This document shows positions 1 to 10,413 of a DNA stretch of 64,000 nt, piece after piece. Source of the DNA: Blattabacterium sp. (Blatta orientalis) str. Tarazona (GTDB taxonomy: Bacteria; Bacteroidota; Bacteroidia; Flavobacteriales; Blattabacteriaceae); the NCBI RefSeq assembly GCF_000334405.1, contig NC_020195.1:62001-126000 (forward strand). The letters run 5' to 3'. A program made the position numbers and the translations under genes. How positions within the stretch are numbered: the stretch's first letter is position 1; the number at the start of each line of letters is the position of its first letter. The notes beneath the pieces were generated by a model that saw only the letters and a program-made list of their open reading frames with translations, had not been told where the DNA came from and made no database searches.

Positions 1-739
1 CGTTTTGTCCTCCAGATCCACTAGAACGAAATGTCTCCCATTGAATATCAGATATATTAATGTTTATATCTATGTCTTTATCTACTAAAGGATATACATA
101 AACAGAAGAAAAAGAAGTATGACGTTTTGAATTATTATCAAATGGAGATAAACGTATTAATCTATGAACTCCATTTTCTCCTTTTAAATATCCAAAAGCA
201 TATAATCCATCTAATTCTAAAGTAACAGATTTGATTCCTGTGATATCTCCAGGAAGATGATGAATGTTTTTTACAGAAAATTTATTTTTTTCAGCCCACA
301 TAATATACATTCTCATTAACATAGAAGTCCAATCACAACTTTCAGTTCCTCCTGCCCCAGAGGAAATTTGTAATACTGCGTTAAAAATATCTTCTTCTTC
401 CGAAAGAAGATTTTTAAATTCTATATTTGACAGAAGGTTTTTCGTTTTATTTAATTGAATTTTAACCTCTTTTTCTAGATCTTCTTCTTTAGATAAAGAG
501 AATAGAATTTCTAATTCTTCTAGAGCGTTTTTTAATTCAAAAAAATCTTTTATGCATGTCTTCATAGCATGCAAACGTTTTGTAAAATTTTTAGCTTTTT
601 TACAATTTTTCCAAAAATTTGGATTTGAAATTTTTTTTTCTTCTTTCTCAATAGATTCTTTAATTTGATCTATGTTTAGAACTTCTTGAAGTTTATTAAT
701 TTTTTCTGAAATAGATTGAATGTCTTCATTTTTTATCAT
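1..739 (-). CDS. prfB: Peptide chain release factor 2, C-terminus outside window
   Basis: Class I release factor that recognises UGA and UAA stop codons in the ribosomal A site and triggers peptide release. Reading down from the ATG at 739, the protein has the N-terminal helical domain, then the RF2 stop-codon tripeptide SPF at about residues 197-199 (near base 147), and the catalytic GGQ loop at the very edge of the window, so roughly the last third is missing. SPF rather than P-A/V-T makes it RF2 and not RF1. The usual programmed +1 frameshift near codon 25 is absent: the frame runs on through LQEVLNIDQI without an internal stop. It is divergent from clpB. Confidence 0.95.
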   Translation of the reverse strand, partial: MIKNEDIQSISEKINKLQEVLNIDQIKESIEKEEKKISNPNFWKNCKKAKNFTKRLHAMKTCIKDFFELKNALEELEILFSLSKEEDLEKEVKIQLNKTKNLLSNIEFKNLLSEEEDIFNAVLQISSGAGGTESCDWTSMLMRMYIMWAEKNKFSVKNIHHLPGDITGIKSVTLELDGLYAFGYLKGENGVHRLIRLSPFDNNSKRHTSFSSVYVYPLVDKDIDININISDIQWETFRSSGSGGQN

Positions 740-741
740 AA

Positions 742-763
742 TACGAAAATAAATATTTTCGTA
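742..763 (-). promoter_or_regulatory. Hairpin in the prfB leader
   Basis: A perfect 9-bp inverted repeat (TACGAAAAT / ATTTTCGTA) with a 4-base loop ends two bases before the prfB start codon. On the minus strand a run of T precedes it, so it is not a normal terminator in that direction. It could fold in the mRNA and limit ribosome access. The stem is mostly A-T, so chance is a real alternative. Confidence 0.3.
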
Positions 764-903
764 AAAAAAATAGGTACATCTAAGTTATAACACTTATTTT
801 CTACTAATTCTTGAATTTTTTGTAAATTCTGGTTAGAAAAGAAAAACTTAATTCATCCAGAAATATATGGAACTAATTTTCTATTAATAATTCCACTTTT
901 ATT

Positions 904-3540
904 ATGAATTTCAATAATAAATTTACTATAAAAACTCAAAAAATAATACAAGAAGCACAACGTATTGCTTTAAAAAATAATCAACCTTCAATTGAGAATG
1001 CACATATTTTAAAATCTCTTTTGGAAAAAGAGGAAAATGTCATTCCTTTTCTTCTAAAAAAATTAAATGTTCCCCATCAAACAATTATGATCGGTTTGGA
1101 TCGAATTATATCTTCTTATCCTAGAGTAGTAAGTGGAACAGTCACTAAACAACATTTAAGCCATTCAGTTACACAGATGTTCAATATAGCGGAAAATTAT
1201 GCTAAAACATTAAAAGATGAATTTATTTCTCTTGAACATATTTTCTATGGAATTTTTATGACTTCGGATGTGACTTCTAAACTTTTGAAAGATCAAGGAA
1301 TTACAGAATTCAAGATAAAAATTTTGATTGAAAATATTAGAAAAAAAAGCGGAAATGTTATTTCTCAAACAGAAGAAAATACTTATAATGCTTTAGATAA
1401 ATATGCAAAAAATCTTAATGAATGGGCATCTAAAGGAAAATTAGATCCTGTTATTGGACGTGATGAAGAAATTCGTCGAGTTTTACAAATTTTGTCCAGA
1501 AGAACGAAAAATAATCCTATTTTAATTGGAGAGCCAGGAGTAGGAAAAACCGCCATAGCTGAAGGATTAGCTCATCGGATTATTAATGGAGATATTCCAG
1601 ATAATTTAAAAGATAAAAGAGTTTTTTCATTGGATATGGCTTCTCTCATTGCAGGAGCTAAATATAAAGGAGAATTTGAAGAACGTCTTAAATCTGTTGT
1701 AAAAGAAGTGACTTCTTCAGATGGAGAAATTATTTTATTTATTGATGAAATACATACTTTGGTAGGTGCGGGAGGTGGAGAAGGAGCTATGGATGCTGCA
1801 AATATTCTAAAACCTGCATTGGCTAGAGGAGAACTTCGTGCTATAGGAGCAACGACTTTAAATGAATACCAAAAATATTTTAGAATAGATAAAGCTTTAG
1901 AAAGAAGATTCCAGCAAGTATATGTAGATGAGCCTTCAGTCACTGATGCCATATCCATATTGCGTGGAATTAAAGAAAAATATGAAAGTCATCATAAAGT
2001 GAGAATTAAAGATGAGTCTATTATTGCAGCCGTAGAATTATCTCAGCGTTATATTAATGAACGTTTTTTACCGGATAAAGCTATTGATCTTATTGATGAA
2101 GCAGCTTCAAAACTTAGGATGGAGATTAATTCTAAACCAGAAGAATTGGATGTATTGCATAGGAAAATTATGCAAATGGAAATACAGATAGAAGCCATAA
2201 AAAGAGAAAAAGATGAAAAACAATTGGTACTTTTAAGAAAAAAATTAGCAAAATTGAATGAAGAAAAAATTCAATTACAATTTCAATGGCAAAAGGAAAA
2301 GGATTTAGTTGAAGGAATCCAAAAGTCTAAGGAAAAAATAGAAAATTTCAAATTTGAAGCAGAACAAGCAGAAAGATCCGGAGACTATGGAAAGGTTGCG
2401 GAATTAAGGTATGGAAAAATTAAAGAAGAAGAAAATAAAGTCAAATCGTTTGAAATAGAATTAAAAAAGCAGGAAGATAAAGGAAAAAAAATGATCCAAG
2501 AAGAAGTTTCTAAAGAAGATATCGCTCAGGTTGTATCTAAGTGGACAGGAATTCCTGTTACTAAAATGTTGCAAAGTGAAAGGGAAAAATTACTTTTTTT
2601 AGAAAAAGAATTACACAAAAGGGTTATCGGTCAAAATGATGCCATTCAATCTGTTGCAGATGCAATAAGGCGTTCTAGAGCAGGGCTTCAAGATGAAAAA
2701 AAACCCATAGGCTCCTTTCTATTTATGGGAAGTACAGGAGTGGGGAAAACGGAATTAGCCAAAACACTAGCCGAATATCTATTTGATAACGAAAACAACA
2801 TGGTCCGTATAGATATGAGTGAGTATATGGAACGTCATTCGGTAAGCAGACTTATTGGAGCCCCTCCTGGATATATTGGATACGAAGAAAGCGGACAATT
2901 AACAGAAGCCATACGTCGACGCCCTTATAGCGTTATTCTCTTAGATGAAATAGAAAAAGCTCATTCAGATATATTTAATATCCTTTTACAAGTTTTAGAT
3001 GATGGAAGATTAACAGATAATAAAGGTCGTACTGTTAATTTTACCAATACTATTATTATCATGACTTCCAATATAGGAGCAGATATTATTCAGGAAAATT
3101 TAGATCCGGAAATGTCTATCAACAGAATGGAAACAACAAAAAATGCTTTGATCGACTTGTTAAAAAATATAATGAGACCAGAATTTATTAATAGAATTGA
3201 TGAAATCATTTTATTTAAACCTATTTCCAGAAAAGAAATTAAAGAAATCGTCAAATTACAAATGAAAAAATTTGCTGATTTATTATCTCATAAAAATATT
3301 CATATAGAAGCAACTAATGAAGTTATAGATTATTTATCAGAAAAAGGTTATGATCCACATTATGGAGCCAGACTCTTAAAAAGGGTCATTCAACACGAGA
3401 TCCTCAACAATCTTTCTAAAGAAATATTAAAAGGAAAAATACATGATAACCATAGGTTATTAGTGGATTTTTTTAAAGAAAAAGGAATTGTATTTAGACA
3501 ATCTGATCCTGTCAATGTGCAAGGAAAAATTAATACATAA
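904..3540 (+). CDS. clpB: ATP-dependent disaggregase ClpB
   Basis: Hexameric AAA+ chaperone of the cytoplasm that pulls polypeptides out of aggregates together with DnaK. At 878 residues it is full length for the family. Domains in order are the Clp N domain (about 1-145), the first AAA+ module with Walker A GEPGVGKT at 209-216 and Walker B FIDEIHT, the long coiled-coil middle domain (about 400-530) typical of ClpB rather than ClpA or ClpC, and the second AAA+ module with GSTGVGKT at 609-616 followed by the D2-small domain. The gene is divergent from prfB, and its last 26 bases overlap the start of era. Confidence 0.97.
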   Translation: MNFNNKFTIKTQKIIQEAQRIALKNNQPSIENAHILKSLLEKEENVIPFLLKKLNVPHQTIMIGLDRIISSYPRVVSGTVTKQHLSHSVTQMFNIAENYAKTLKDEFISLEHIFYGIFMTSDVTSKLLKDQGITEFKIKILIENIRKKSGNVISQTEENTYNALDKYAKNLNEWASKGKLDPVIGRDEEIRRVLQILSRRTKNNPILIGEPGVGKTAIAEGLAHRIINGDIPDNLKDKRVFSLDMASLIAGAKYKGEFEERLKSVVKEVTSSDGEIILFIDEIHTLVGAGGGEGAMDAANILKPALARGELRAIGATTLNEYQKYFRIDKALERRFQQVYVDEPSVTDAISILRGIKEKYESHHKVRIKDESIIAAVELSQRYINERFLPDKAIDLIDEAASKLRMEINSKPEELDVLHRKIMQMEIQIEAIKREKDEKQLVLLRKKLAKLNEEKIQLQFQWQKEKDLVEGIQKSKEKIENFKFEAEQAERSGDYGKVAELRYGKIKEEENKVKSFEIELKKQEDKGKKMIQEEVSKEDIAQVVSKWTGIPVTKMLQSEREKLLFLEKELHKRVIGQNDAIQSVADAIRRSRAGLQDEKKPIGSFLFMGSTGVGKTELAKTLAEYLFDNENNMVRIDMSEYMERHSVSRLIGAPPGYIGYEESGQLTEAIRRRPYSVILLDEIEKAHSDIFNILLQVLDDGRLTDNKGRTVNFTNTIIIMTSNIGADIIQENLDPEMSINRMETTKNALIDLLKNIMRPEFINRIDEIILFKPISRKEIKEIVKLQMKKFADLLSHKNIHIEATNEVIDYLSEKGYDPHYGARLLKRVIQHEILNNLSKEILKGKIHDNHRLLVDFFKEKGIVFRQSDPVNVQGKINT

Positions 3541-4432
3541 ATCTGGTTTTGTAAATATTATAGGATTTCCTAATGTAGGAAAATCTACATTAATGAATTC
3601 TCTTGTAGGAGAGGATCTTTCTATCATCACACATAAACCACAAACAACTCGTCATAGAATACTAGGAATATTGGATAAATATAATGCCCAAATTATTTTT
3701 TCTGATACTCCTGGGTTTATGATAAAAACAGCATTCTTTATGCAAAAAATTATGATGAAATATATAGAAAGATCATTAGAAGACGCTGATATTGTTTTAT
3801 TTACAACGGAAATAGGAAAATTCTTTATTTCCGATAAATATTTTCCTATTTTAAATTCTCTTAAAAATATTAAAAATAATAAACCTTTTCTTATTTTAAT
3901 CAATAAAATAGATAAAATTGGAATAGAATGTGATGAAAAAATATTATATGAGACAATCAATTATTGGCATAGAATTTTTCCTCATTCAGAAATATTACCA
4001 ATATCTGCATTGAAAAACATAAATCAAGATTTATTAATGGATAAGATTTTAGGTTTATTATCGGAACATCCTCCTTATTACCCTAAGGGGTTCTTGAGTG
4101 ATAGATCAAAACGATTTTTTGTGAATGAAATAATTAGGGAAAAAATATTTCTTCTTTATAAAAAAGAAATTCCTTATTCTGTAGAAATTTTCACAGAAAC
4201 ATTTAAGGAAAATGAAATGTTTCTACATATATTTTCTTCTATATATGTAGAAAAAAACTCTCAAAAAGGTATTCTAATTGGAAAAAAAGGGAATTATATA
4301 AATAAGTTAGGAGCTTTATCTATAAAAGGAATAGAAAAATTTTTTAAGAAAAAGGTCTGGCTAAAATTAAATGTGAAAATATGCAAAAATTGGCGTTCAG
4401 ATTACAAAATCTTAAAAAAATTTGGATATTAA
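3515..4432 (+). CDS. era: GTPase Era
   Basis: GTP-binding protein that binds the 3' end of 16S rRNA and assists 30S subunit maturation. The G motifs are clear: GFPNVGKS at residues 17-24, DTPG, NKID and SAL. The C-terminal half carries the KH RNA-binding domain with GKKG. I chose the ATG at 3515, giving 305 residues, because it puts the G1 motif at the usual distance from the N-terminus; an in-frame ATG at 3488 would add nine residues. Either start lies inside the end of clpB, so the two are probably translationally coupled. Confidence 0.93.
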   Translation: MCKEKLIHKSGFVNIIGFPNVGKSTLMNSLVGEDLSIITHKPQTTRHRILGILDKYNAQIIFSDTPGFMIKTAFFMQKIMMKYIERSLEDADIVLFTTEIGKFFISDKYFPILNSLKNIKNNKPFLILINKIDKIGIECDEKILYETINYWHRIFPHSEILPISALKNINQDLLMDKILGLLSEHPPYYPKGFLSDRSKRFFVNEIIREKIFLLYKKEIPYSVEIFTETFKENEMFLHIFSSIYVEKNSQKGILIGKKGNYINKLGALSIKGIEKFFKKKVWLKLNVKICKNWRSDYKILKKFGY

Positions 4433-4440
4433 ATTCATTC

Positions 4441-4467
4441 AACTTTTATAATAAAAAAGTTTTTTTT
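4441..4467 (+). terminator. Probable intrinsic terminator of era
   Basis: A 7-bp stem (AACTTTT / AAAAGTT, loop 4448-4454) is followed by six T on the plus strand, nine bases after the era stop. The stem is weak, and it overlaps the end of the convergent tyrS by a few bases. Confidence 0.4.
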
Positions 4468-5717
4468 CCAAATTGAAATAAGATATATTTTTTTCCTATT
4501 AAGTTTTCTTTATGAATAAGAATATTTTTTTTGATGAGTTTTTTGTTGATAGAAATGGAATTTAAATTCAAAGCACGATTTGCTTCACTTTTGGAAGCAA
4601 AAAGACTGCTTTTTTTCAAAATGTCTAATAAAAAAACTCCTTTTTCAAATTCTTTATAAGGGAGTTTCATATGTGGAATATTCTCATATATAGAAAAAAA
4701 TATTTTTTCATCTAAAGAAAGTAATAGTTCGTTGATATATTTTTTTCCAAATAAAACATGCGATATTTTAACTACTTCTTCATAAGCCTTTTTTCCATGA
4801 ACCCATTGAGTGATTTCTTCCGCTACTCTTTTTTGTAAAAATCTTTTTTCAGGATTTTTTCTATGTTTTAAAATAAAAGATTCTATTTTTTCTTTTGAAA
4901 AAAAAGTATAAATTTTAATAAATTTTTCAATTTCTTTATCTGAAACATTCATCCAAAATTGATAAAATTTGTATGGAGTAGTACGTTTTCTATCTAACCA
5001 GATATTTTCTCCTTTTTCACTTTTTCCAAACTTTATTCCATCAGATTTTGTAACCAAAGGAAATGTTATTCCATATGCTTTTTTTCCTGTAATTTTTCTA
5101 ATAAGCTCTATTCCAGTAGTTATATTTCCCCATTGATCGGATCCACCTATTTGCAGTAGACAGTCTTTTTCTTTGTTTAAATAAAGAAAATCATATCCTT
5201 GTATAAGAGAATAAGAAAATTCCGTAAAAGACATTCCGTTATTCTTATTGTTATCAATCCTCTTTTTTACAGAATCTTTAGACATCATGTAATTTATAGG
5301 AAAGTGTTTTCCTACATTCCGTAGAAAATCTAAAAGGGATATGTTTTTTATCCAACTAAAATTGTTTAATAATTCTGTCTTTTCTGAATAAAAATCTAGC
5401 AATTTAGATAGTTGTTTTTTTATAGATTCTGTATTTTTTTGTAAAGTTTCTAGACTTAAAAAAATTCTTTGATCTTTTTTTTCTGACGGATCTCCTATAA
5501 GACCTGTAGCTCCTCCAATTAACGCTATGGATTTATGTCCAAGTTTTTGAAAATGTATCAATATAATAACAGGAAGTAAGCTCCCTAAGTGTAAAGAATC
5601 TGAGGTAGGATCAAAACCTATATATATAGTCGTACGCTTTTTTAATTGTTTTTCTACACCAGGAACCTTATTTTGTATTAATCCTCTCCAGGAGAGTTCA
5701 TCAATAATGTTTTTCAT
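4446..5717 (-). CDS. tyrS: Tyrosine--tRNA ligase
   Basis: Class I aminoacyl-tRNA synthetase that charges tRNA-Tyr. The 423-residue protein has the HIGH-type motif HLGS at 43-46, the tyrosine-pocket region SDQWGN, and the KMSKS-type loop as KFGKS near residue 230. The C-terminal 65 residues form an S4-like RNA-binding domain. Length is normal for the bacterial TyrRS group. The gene is convergent with era and divergent from the small membrane-protein gene upstream. Confidence 0.97.
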   Translation of the reverse strand: MKNIIDELSWRGLIQNKVPGVEKQLKKRTTIYIGFDPTSDSLHLGSLLPVIILIHFQKLGHKSIALIGGATGLIGDPSEKKDQRIFLSLETLQKNTESIKKQLSKLLDFYSEKTELLNNFSWIKNISLLDFLRNVGKHFPINYMMSKDSVKKRIDNNKNNGMSFTEFSYSLIQGYDFLYLNKEKDCLLQIGGSDQWGNITTGIELIRKITGKKAYGITFPLVTKSDGIKFGKSEKGENIWLDRKRTTPYKFYQFWMNVSDKEIEKFIKIYTFFSKEKIESFILKHRKNPEKRFLQKRVAEEITQWVHGKKAYEEVVKISHVLFGKKYINELLLSLDEKIFFSIYENIPHMKLPYKEFEKGVFLLDILKKSSLFASKSEANRALNLNSISINKKLIKKNILIHKENLIGKKYILFQFGKKTFLL

Positions 5718-5778
5718 GTGAAAAATTAATAAATAACATTATTTTATTTAGGTTTTGTACAGTTCAACGAATTTTTCC

Positions 5779-6120
5779 ATGATGATTAAAAAAATTATAC
5801 TTTATAATCTTTTAACTGTTTTTTTTGCTTGCATTCATATAGTTAGTAATTTTCTTCTTTTTGAAAAAGATTTATCTTTGTTAAAAATATATATTTTTTT
5901 ATTGCCTTTCAGTAGTTTTTTTTTCTTTTTTTCGTTGTTCACAATAAATAAAAAACCCAATGTAGCTGTATTTGTTTATATTATAGGTGGAATTATAAAG
6001 TTTTTTTTTAGTATTTGTGTATTTTTTTATTTCATCCTGGAATATTTGAATATCTTTAAGACCCTTTTGGATTTCGTTTTTTCATATTTTATGATTCTTT
6101 TTTTAGAACTTTTTTCTTAA
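5779..6120 (+). CDS. Small integral membrane protein, unknown function
   Basis: I do not recognise this 113-residue protein with certainty. It is strongly hydrophobic with about four predicted transmembrane helices, short basic loops and a Phe-rich composition. I chose the ATG at 5779 (MMIKK); a TTG at 5755 extends the same frame. Small four-helix proteins called DUF6168 or AtpI-like occur next to F-type ATPase genes in free-living flavobacteria, and this could be a relative, but no ATPase gene is adjacent here. It lies between tyrS (divergent) and a helical-repeat gene (convergent, 13-base gap). Confidence 0.6.
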   Translation: MMIKKIILYNLLTVFFACIHIVSNFLLFEKDLSLLKIYIFLLPFSSFFFFFSLFTINKKPNVAVFVYIIGGIIKFFFSICVFFYFILEYLNIFKTLLDFVFSYFMILFLELFS

Positions 6121-6133
6121 TGAAGGAAATAAA

Positions 6134-7684
6134 CTAACAATGGTTTTTTATAAATTTTTCTTTTATAATCATCTCCACAGATTTATTTTCTATTTTAGAA
6201 GTTAACCAAGAAATAATATCTAAATACAAAAAAGTTCTTTTTTCATAAGGATGATCAGAATATTTCAGGAGTCTTTCTCTCAATTTTTTGAATTGTCCTT
6301 TAATTTGATGTGGGTATACATTGCCTAAATTTTTAAAAAAATGGATAATTTTTTTTTTTACGATGTACCAATCATCCATTTGAATAAAAAATTTATATGC
6401 GGATTGAATTTTTTTATCCATATTTTCATCTAATCCACTTTCGTAACAAGCGATTATATGTAGAAGTCTGGCAAAACATTGTAAATCTTGTCGTATATTT
6501 TTTTCTTGATTTTCCATAATTTTTAATAAATATAAAATAGTATTTTTATTATCTCCACTCCCAAAATACAAACAAGCAATTTTATAATAAAGAACCATGA
6601 TATAATGAGAATCCAAACGATTATAAATTTTATTAAAATCTTTTAATAATGGAGGAATCACTTTTTTCACTCCTTCTGAAAAGGTTCCTTCCATATAATG
6701 TTTATTAATACGATTAGTATATTTATACATGAAAATTAATATTCTAGTATTTCCATTTAAAATTATTTTCTCATTTTGAACTTCCTTTTCAAACTGTTCT
6801 AAAACTTTAGTGAATTTAGAATAGTGATTTAAATAAAATAAAGTATCTAACAAATAATGATATCCTTTCAGATAGCTTACAGGAGCTATTTTTTTTGCTT
6901 TTTTATGATTTTGAAACAATTCCACCCATTTACAAGATGATCTATAACACATGATAAAATCCTGTCTAATATAATGATACCAAACTTGAGCTTGATATAA
7001 AAATAATTTTTCATAAAAACTAAGTTTTTCGATATCAAATTTTGGAAGGTTAGTACGAAAGTAGGTTTCTATAAATATTTTATCTTTTTCATTTCTTACG
7101 TATCCAACTTTTAAATATAATCCATATAATTCCAAGGAAAGACTGGATAGAGCGTCATGACATTGAACTCGTTCAATTAGTTCTTTGGATTCTACAGATA
7201 ATTCTCCAGATCTAGAATAAAGACTTCTAGTTATGTGTTGAGATTCTATCATTTTTTCAAATTCAACTAATTCTAAAAGAATGGTATTAGATTCATAACA
7301 TCTAGCAATGATTTTTGCTTTTCCTAAAAATTTTAAACTTTGTATATACAACCCTTTGTTGTATAAAATTTTAGAAAAATCTAAATATTCACGTATTTGT
7401 AGATCGTAGTTTTCTTCAGTATGTTGTAATCGGAGACTAATTAAAATTTGCTTGTATAAATGGGCTTTCATATTGGATAATTGTATTTTGCTTATAGGGG
7501 TGTTTTCCAAAATTTTTTTTTCATTATAACAATGTATTTTACTCATAATTTCAAATAGTTTTATAAATTTTGCATTTTTATTTCGTTTTATACGACCTGC
7601 ATAAAGTTTAAAATTTATTTTTTCTGATTTTGATAAAGACTGAATCAATAGAAAAAGATGATCTAATTTATTATGATTTGACAT
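6134..7684 (-). CDS. Large helical-repeat protein, function unknown
   Basis: A 516-residue soluble protein with no signal peptide and no membrane segment. Its sequence is almost entirely amphipathic helices with repeated Y/L/A-spaced pairs such as YNKGLYIQSLKFLGKA and LYGLYLKVGY, resembling a TPR-type superhelical scaffold. Such proteins are common in Bacteroidota, but I cannot assign a family or partner. That such a long gene stays open in a shrinking genome argues that it is under selection. It is transcribed away from leuA. Confidence 0.75.
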   Translation of the reverse strand: MSNHNKLDHLFLLIQSLSKSEKINFKLYAGRIKRNKNAKFIKLFEIMSKIHCYNEKKILENTPISKIQLSNMKAHLYKQILISLRLQHTEENYDLQIREYLDFSKILYNKGLYIQSLKFLGKAKIIARCYESNTILLELVEFEKMIESQHITRSLYSRSGELSVESKELIERVQCHDALSSLSLELYGLYLKVGYVRNEKDKIFIETYFRTNLPKFDIEKLSFYEKLFLYQAQVWYHYIRQDFIMCYRSSCKWVELFQNHKKAKKIAPVSYLKGYHYLLDTLFYLNHYSKFTKVLEQFEKEVQNEKIILNGNTRILIFMYKYTNRINKHYMEGTFSEGVKKVIPPLLKDFNKIYNRLDSHYIMVLYYKIACLYFGSGDNKNTILYLLKIMENQEKNIRQDLQCFARLLHIIACYESGLDENMDKKIQSAYKFFIQMDDWYIVKKKIIHFFKNLGNVYPHQIKGQFKKLRERLLKYSDHPYEKRTFLYLDIISWLTSKIENKSVEMIIKEKFIKNHC

Positions 7685-7764
7685 TGTAATTATATTTTTT
7701 TATTTGTTTTGATTGACAATAAAATATAAAATAGTTTTATCAATTAGATATTGTAAATATGTAA

Positions 7765-7819
7765 ATTATTTGATATGATTTTCTTTTTGGAAAAAATAGT
7801 TTTGGAATTATCAAATAAT
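7765..7819 (+). promoter_or_regulatory. Inverted repeat in the leuA leader
   Basis: An 11-base sequence ATTATTTGATA at 7765-7775 is repeated as its exact complement at 7809-7819, three bases before the chosen leuA start. Folded in mRNA this would place the start codon at the foot of a stem with a 33-base loop. It may control leuA translation; the arms are A+T-rich, so chance pairing is possible. Confidence 0.3.
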
Positions 7820-7822
7820 CTA

Positions 7823-9028
7823 ATGAGTATGGAAAAGAAAAGAATACAAATTTTTGACACAACACTGCGTGATGGAGAACAAGTTCCAGGATGTAAATTA
7901 AATACTAAAGAAAAAGTAAGGATAGCTAAACAATTAGAAGCTTTGGGTGTTGATGTTATTGAAGCTGGATTTCCCACTTCTAGTCCAGGAGATTATAAAT
8001 CTGTACAAGAGATTTGTAAATCTATTTCAAAACCCATTATTTGTGCATTGTCTAGAGCCATAGAAAAAGATATAGAAATAGCTGGTAACGCTTTAAAAGA
8101 TGCAAAAATGGCTAGAATACATACTGGAATCGGAACTTCTGATTGTCATATTCGTTATAAATTTAATAGTACTCCAGAAAAAATTATAGAAAAAGCAAAA
8201 CTTTCGGTTCAATACGCAAAAAAATTCGTGGAAGATGTAGAATTTTATGCAGAAGATGCAGGACGTACCAATAATGAATTTTTGGCAAAAGTTTGTGAAA
8301 CAGTTATAAAATATGGCGCAACGGTAATTAATATTCCAGACACTACAGGTTATTGTTTACCGGAGGAATATGGAAGAAAAATTCGTTTTTTGAAAGAAAA
8401 TGTTAAAGGAATTCATAAAATTATATTGTCTACTCATTGTCATAATGATCTGGGATTGGCTACAGCTAATTCTTTATCTGGAATTATGAATGGGGCTCAA
8501 CAAGTAGAATGCACCATTAATGGGATTGGGGAAAGAGCTGGGAATACCTCATTAGAAGAAATAGTAATGATCATTAGACAAAATTCTCATTTAAATTTAT
8601 TTACAAATATAAAAACAAAACTTATTTCTGAAACCAGTTATTTAGTGTCTGAATGTACGGGAATGAAAGTTCAGGCTAATAAAGCGATTGTAGGAGTCAA
8701 TGCCTTTTCTCATTCATCAGGAATTCATCAAGATGGTATAATAAAAAAGAGAGAAACTTATGAAATTATCAATCCAGAAGATGTTGGAATTGATCAATCT
8801 TCAATTATTTTAACAGCTAGGAGTGGAAGGGCGGCTTTAGCTTATCGTTATAAAAAATTGGGATATTCTTTAAATAAAAATTCTTTGGATTTAGTTTATT
8901 CTATTTTTCTGAGTTATGCAGATAGAAAAAAAGAAATTGCAGATAAAGAATTAAAGATTATTTTAGAAAAAGCGAATATTAAGAAAAAACGCATGTTACA
9001 TAATAGTGGAAGAATAAATGTTGTTTAG
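7823..9028 (+). CDS. leuA: 2-isopropylmalate synthase, short form
   Basis: Condenses acetyl-CoA with 2-oxoisovalerate, the committed step of leucine synthesis. The N-terminal motif [13 protein letters not shown] and the metal-binding histidines in STHCHNDLG mark the HMGL-like TIM barrel; SGIHQDG lies in the linker region. I start at the ATG at 7823 because homologues begin a few residues before [13 protein letters not shown]; an ATG at 7775 adds 16 residues. The protein is 401 residues, about 110 fewer than the E. coli-type enzyme, and appears to lack most or all of the C-terminal leucine-binding domain. It is first in the leuA-leuC-leuD-leuB operon, two bases before leuC. Confidence 0.93.
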   Translation: MSMEKKRIQIFDTTLRDGEQVPGCKLNTKEKVRIAKQLEALGVDVIEAGFPTSSPGDYKSVQEICKSISKPIICALSRAIEKDIEIAGNALKDAKMARIHTGIGTSDCHIRYKFNSTPEKIIEKAKLSVQYAKKFVEDVEFYAEDAGRTNNEFLAKVCETVIKYGATVINIPDTTGYCLPEEYGRKIRFLKENVKGIHKIILSTHCHNDLGLATANSLSGIMNGAQQVECTINGIGERAGNTSLEEIVMIIRQNSHLNLFTNIKTKLISETSYLVSECTGMKVQANKAIVGVNAFSHSSGIHQDGIIKKRETYEIINPEDVGIDQSSIILTARSGRAALAYRYKKLGYSLNKNSLDLVYSIFLSYADRKKEIADKELKIILEKANIKKKRMLHNSGRINVV

Positions 9029-9030
9029 TC

Positions 9031-10413
9031 ATGTCAAAATCATTGTTTGATAAAATTTGGGAAACACATATAGTAAAAAAATTTGAAAATGGAGTAGATG
9101 TTCTGTATATTGATAGACATTATATACATGAAGTGACTAGCCCTCAAGCTTTTTTAGAAATAGAAACAAGAGGGGTCCCTGTTTTTAGACCAGAAAAAAT
9201 TATAGCGACGGCGGATCATAATGTTCCTACTATTAATCAACATTTACCCATTTCAGATCCTCTTTCTAAAAAACAAATAGATTTATTAATCAAAAATTGT
9301 AAAAAATTTGGAATAACGTTGTATGGATTAGGACATGAGAATCATGGAATTGTTCATGTTATTGGTCCAGAATTAGGTTTAACATTACCTGGAATGACCA
9401 TAGTTTGTGGAGATAGTCATACTTCTACTCATGGAGCTTTTGGAAGTATTTCTTTTGGAATTGGAACTAGTCAAGTAGCCATGGTTATGGCTAGTCAATG
9501 TTTATTAGTATCTAAACCGAAACAGATGAGAATTCAATTAAAAGGAAAATCTTTAAAAAAAGGGGTGACTCCAAAAGATGTTATTTTATACATGATATCC
9601 AAGCTTGGTGTAGATATAGGGACTGGACATTTTATAGAATATACGGGACCTATCATTAAAAATATGAGTATGGAAGGTCGAATGACTATTTGTAATATGA
9701 GTATTGAAATGGGAGCAAAAGGGGGATTAATAGCTCCAGATGAAATAACTTTTGATTATCTTAAAAATCATACTTATTTAAAAAAAAATAATCATAAAAA
9801 ACATCTAGAGCATTGGACCACATTAAAAACAGATGATCACGCAGTTTTTGATAAAGAATATGTCCTAGATGCTGAAGAGATTGAACCTATGATTACCTAT
9901 GGGACCAACCCTGGAATGGGAATGAAAATTTCTGATCGTATCCCGAAATCAACTGAATCTCAACAAAAAAAATCTTTGTATTATATGGGATTCAAATCCG
10001 GAGAATTCCTAATTGGAAAACCCATTAATTATATTTTTATAGGAAGTTGTACAAATTCTAGAATAGAAGACCTCCGATTAGTGGCTTCTGTAGTAAAAGG
10101 AAAGAAAAAAGCTGATCATGTAACAGTTATGGTAGTTCCTGGATCGCAAAGAGTTATTCAACAGGCTAAAAAGGAAGGATTAGATCAAATTTTTAAAAAT
10201 GCTGGGTTTGAATTTCGTCAACCAGGATGTTCTGCTTGTTTAGGAATGAATGAGGATAAAATTCCTTCTGGAGAATATTGTGTTTCTACATCTAATAGAA
10301 ATTTTGAAGGAAGACAAGGGCCAGGAGTTCGTACTCTATTAGTAAGTCCTTTGACTGCTTCTATCATAGCAATTGAAGGAAAAATTGTAGACATTAAAAA
10401 ATATAATCTATGA
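9031..10413 (+). CDS. leuC: 3-isopropylmalate dehydratase large subunit
   Basis: Large subunit of the [4Fe-4S] isomerase that converts 2- to 3-isopropylmalate. The three cluster cysteines are visible in SCTNSR and in CSACLG near the C-terminus. Other aconitase-family landmarks are [18 protein letters not shown] and PGSQRV. At 460 residues it has the usual length. Its stop overlaps the leuD start in ATGA, as expected for two subunits made in equal amounts. Confidence 0.97.
   Translation: MSKSLFDKIWETHIVKKFENGVDVLYIDRHYIHEVTSPQAFLEIETRGVPVFRPEKIIATADHNVPTINQHLPISDPLSKKQIDLLIKNCKKFGITLYGLGHENHGIVHVIGPELGLTLPGMTIVCGDSHTSTHGAFGSISFGIGTSQVAMVMASQCLLVSKPKQMRIQLKGKSLKKGVTPKDVILYMISKLGVDIGTGHFIEYTGPIIKNMSMEGRMTICNMSIEMGAKGGLIAPDEITFDYLKNHTYLKKNNHKKHLEHWTTLKTDDHAVFDKEYVLDAEEIEPMITYGTNPGMGMKISDRIPKSTESQQKKSLYYMGFKSGEFLIGKPINYIFIGSCTNSRIEDLRLVASVVKGKKKADHVTVMVVPGSQRVIQQAKKEGLDQIFKNAGFEFRQPGCSACLGMNEDKIPSGEYCVSTSNRNFEGRQGPGVRTLLVSPLTASIIAIEGKIVDIKKYNL

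Noticed and set aside
742-832. About 30 codons open on the minus strand just upstream of prfB, reading NQNLQKIQELVENKC and on, as a possible gene remnant.
   Set aside because: An open run of this size is expected fairly often by chance, a stop lies just before it, and I recognise no family. Kept only as a note.
1572-1958. Long open frames opposite clpB, and similar antisense frames over rpoD, pnp and fabF.
   Set aside because: They are shadows of conserved genes on the other strand and show no family of their own.
7713-7718. TTGACA upstream of leuA as a sigma-70 -35 box.
   Set aside because: No -10 box at 16-18 bases, and Bacteroidota RNA polymerase does not use this consensus.
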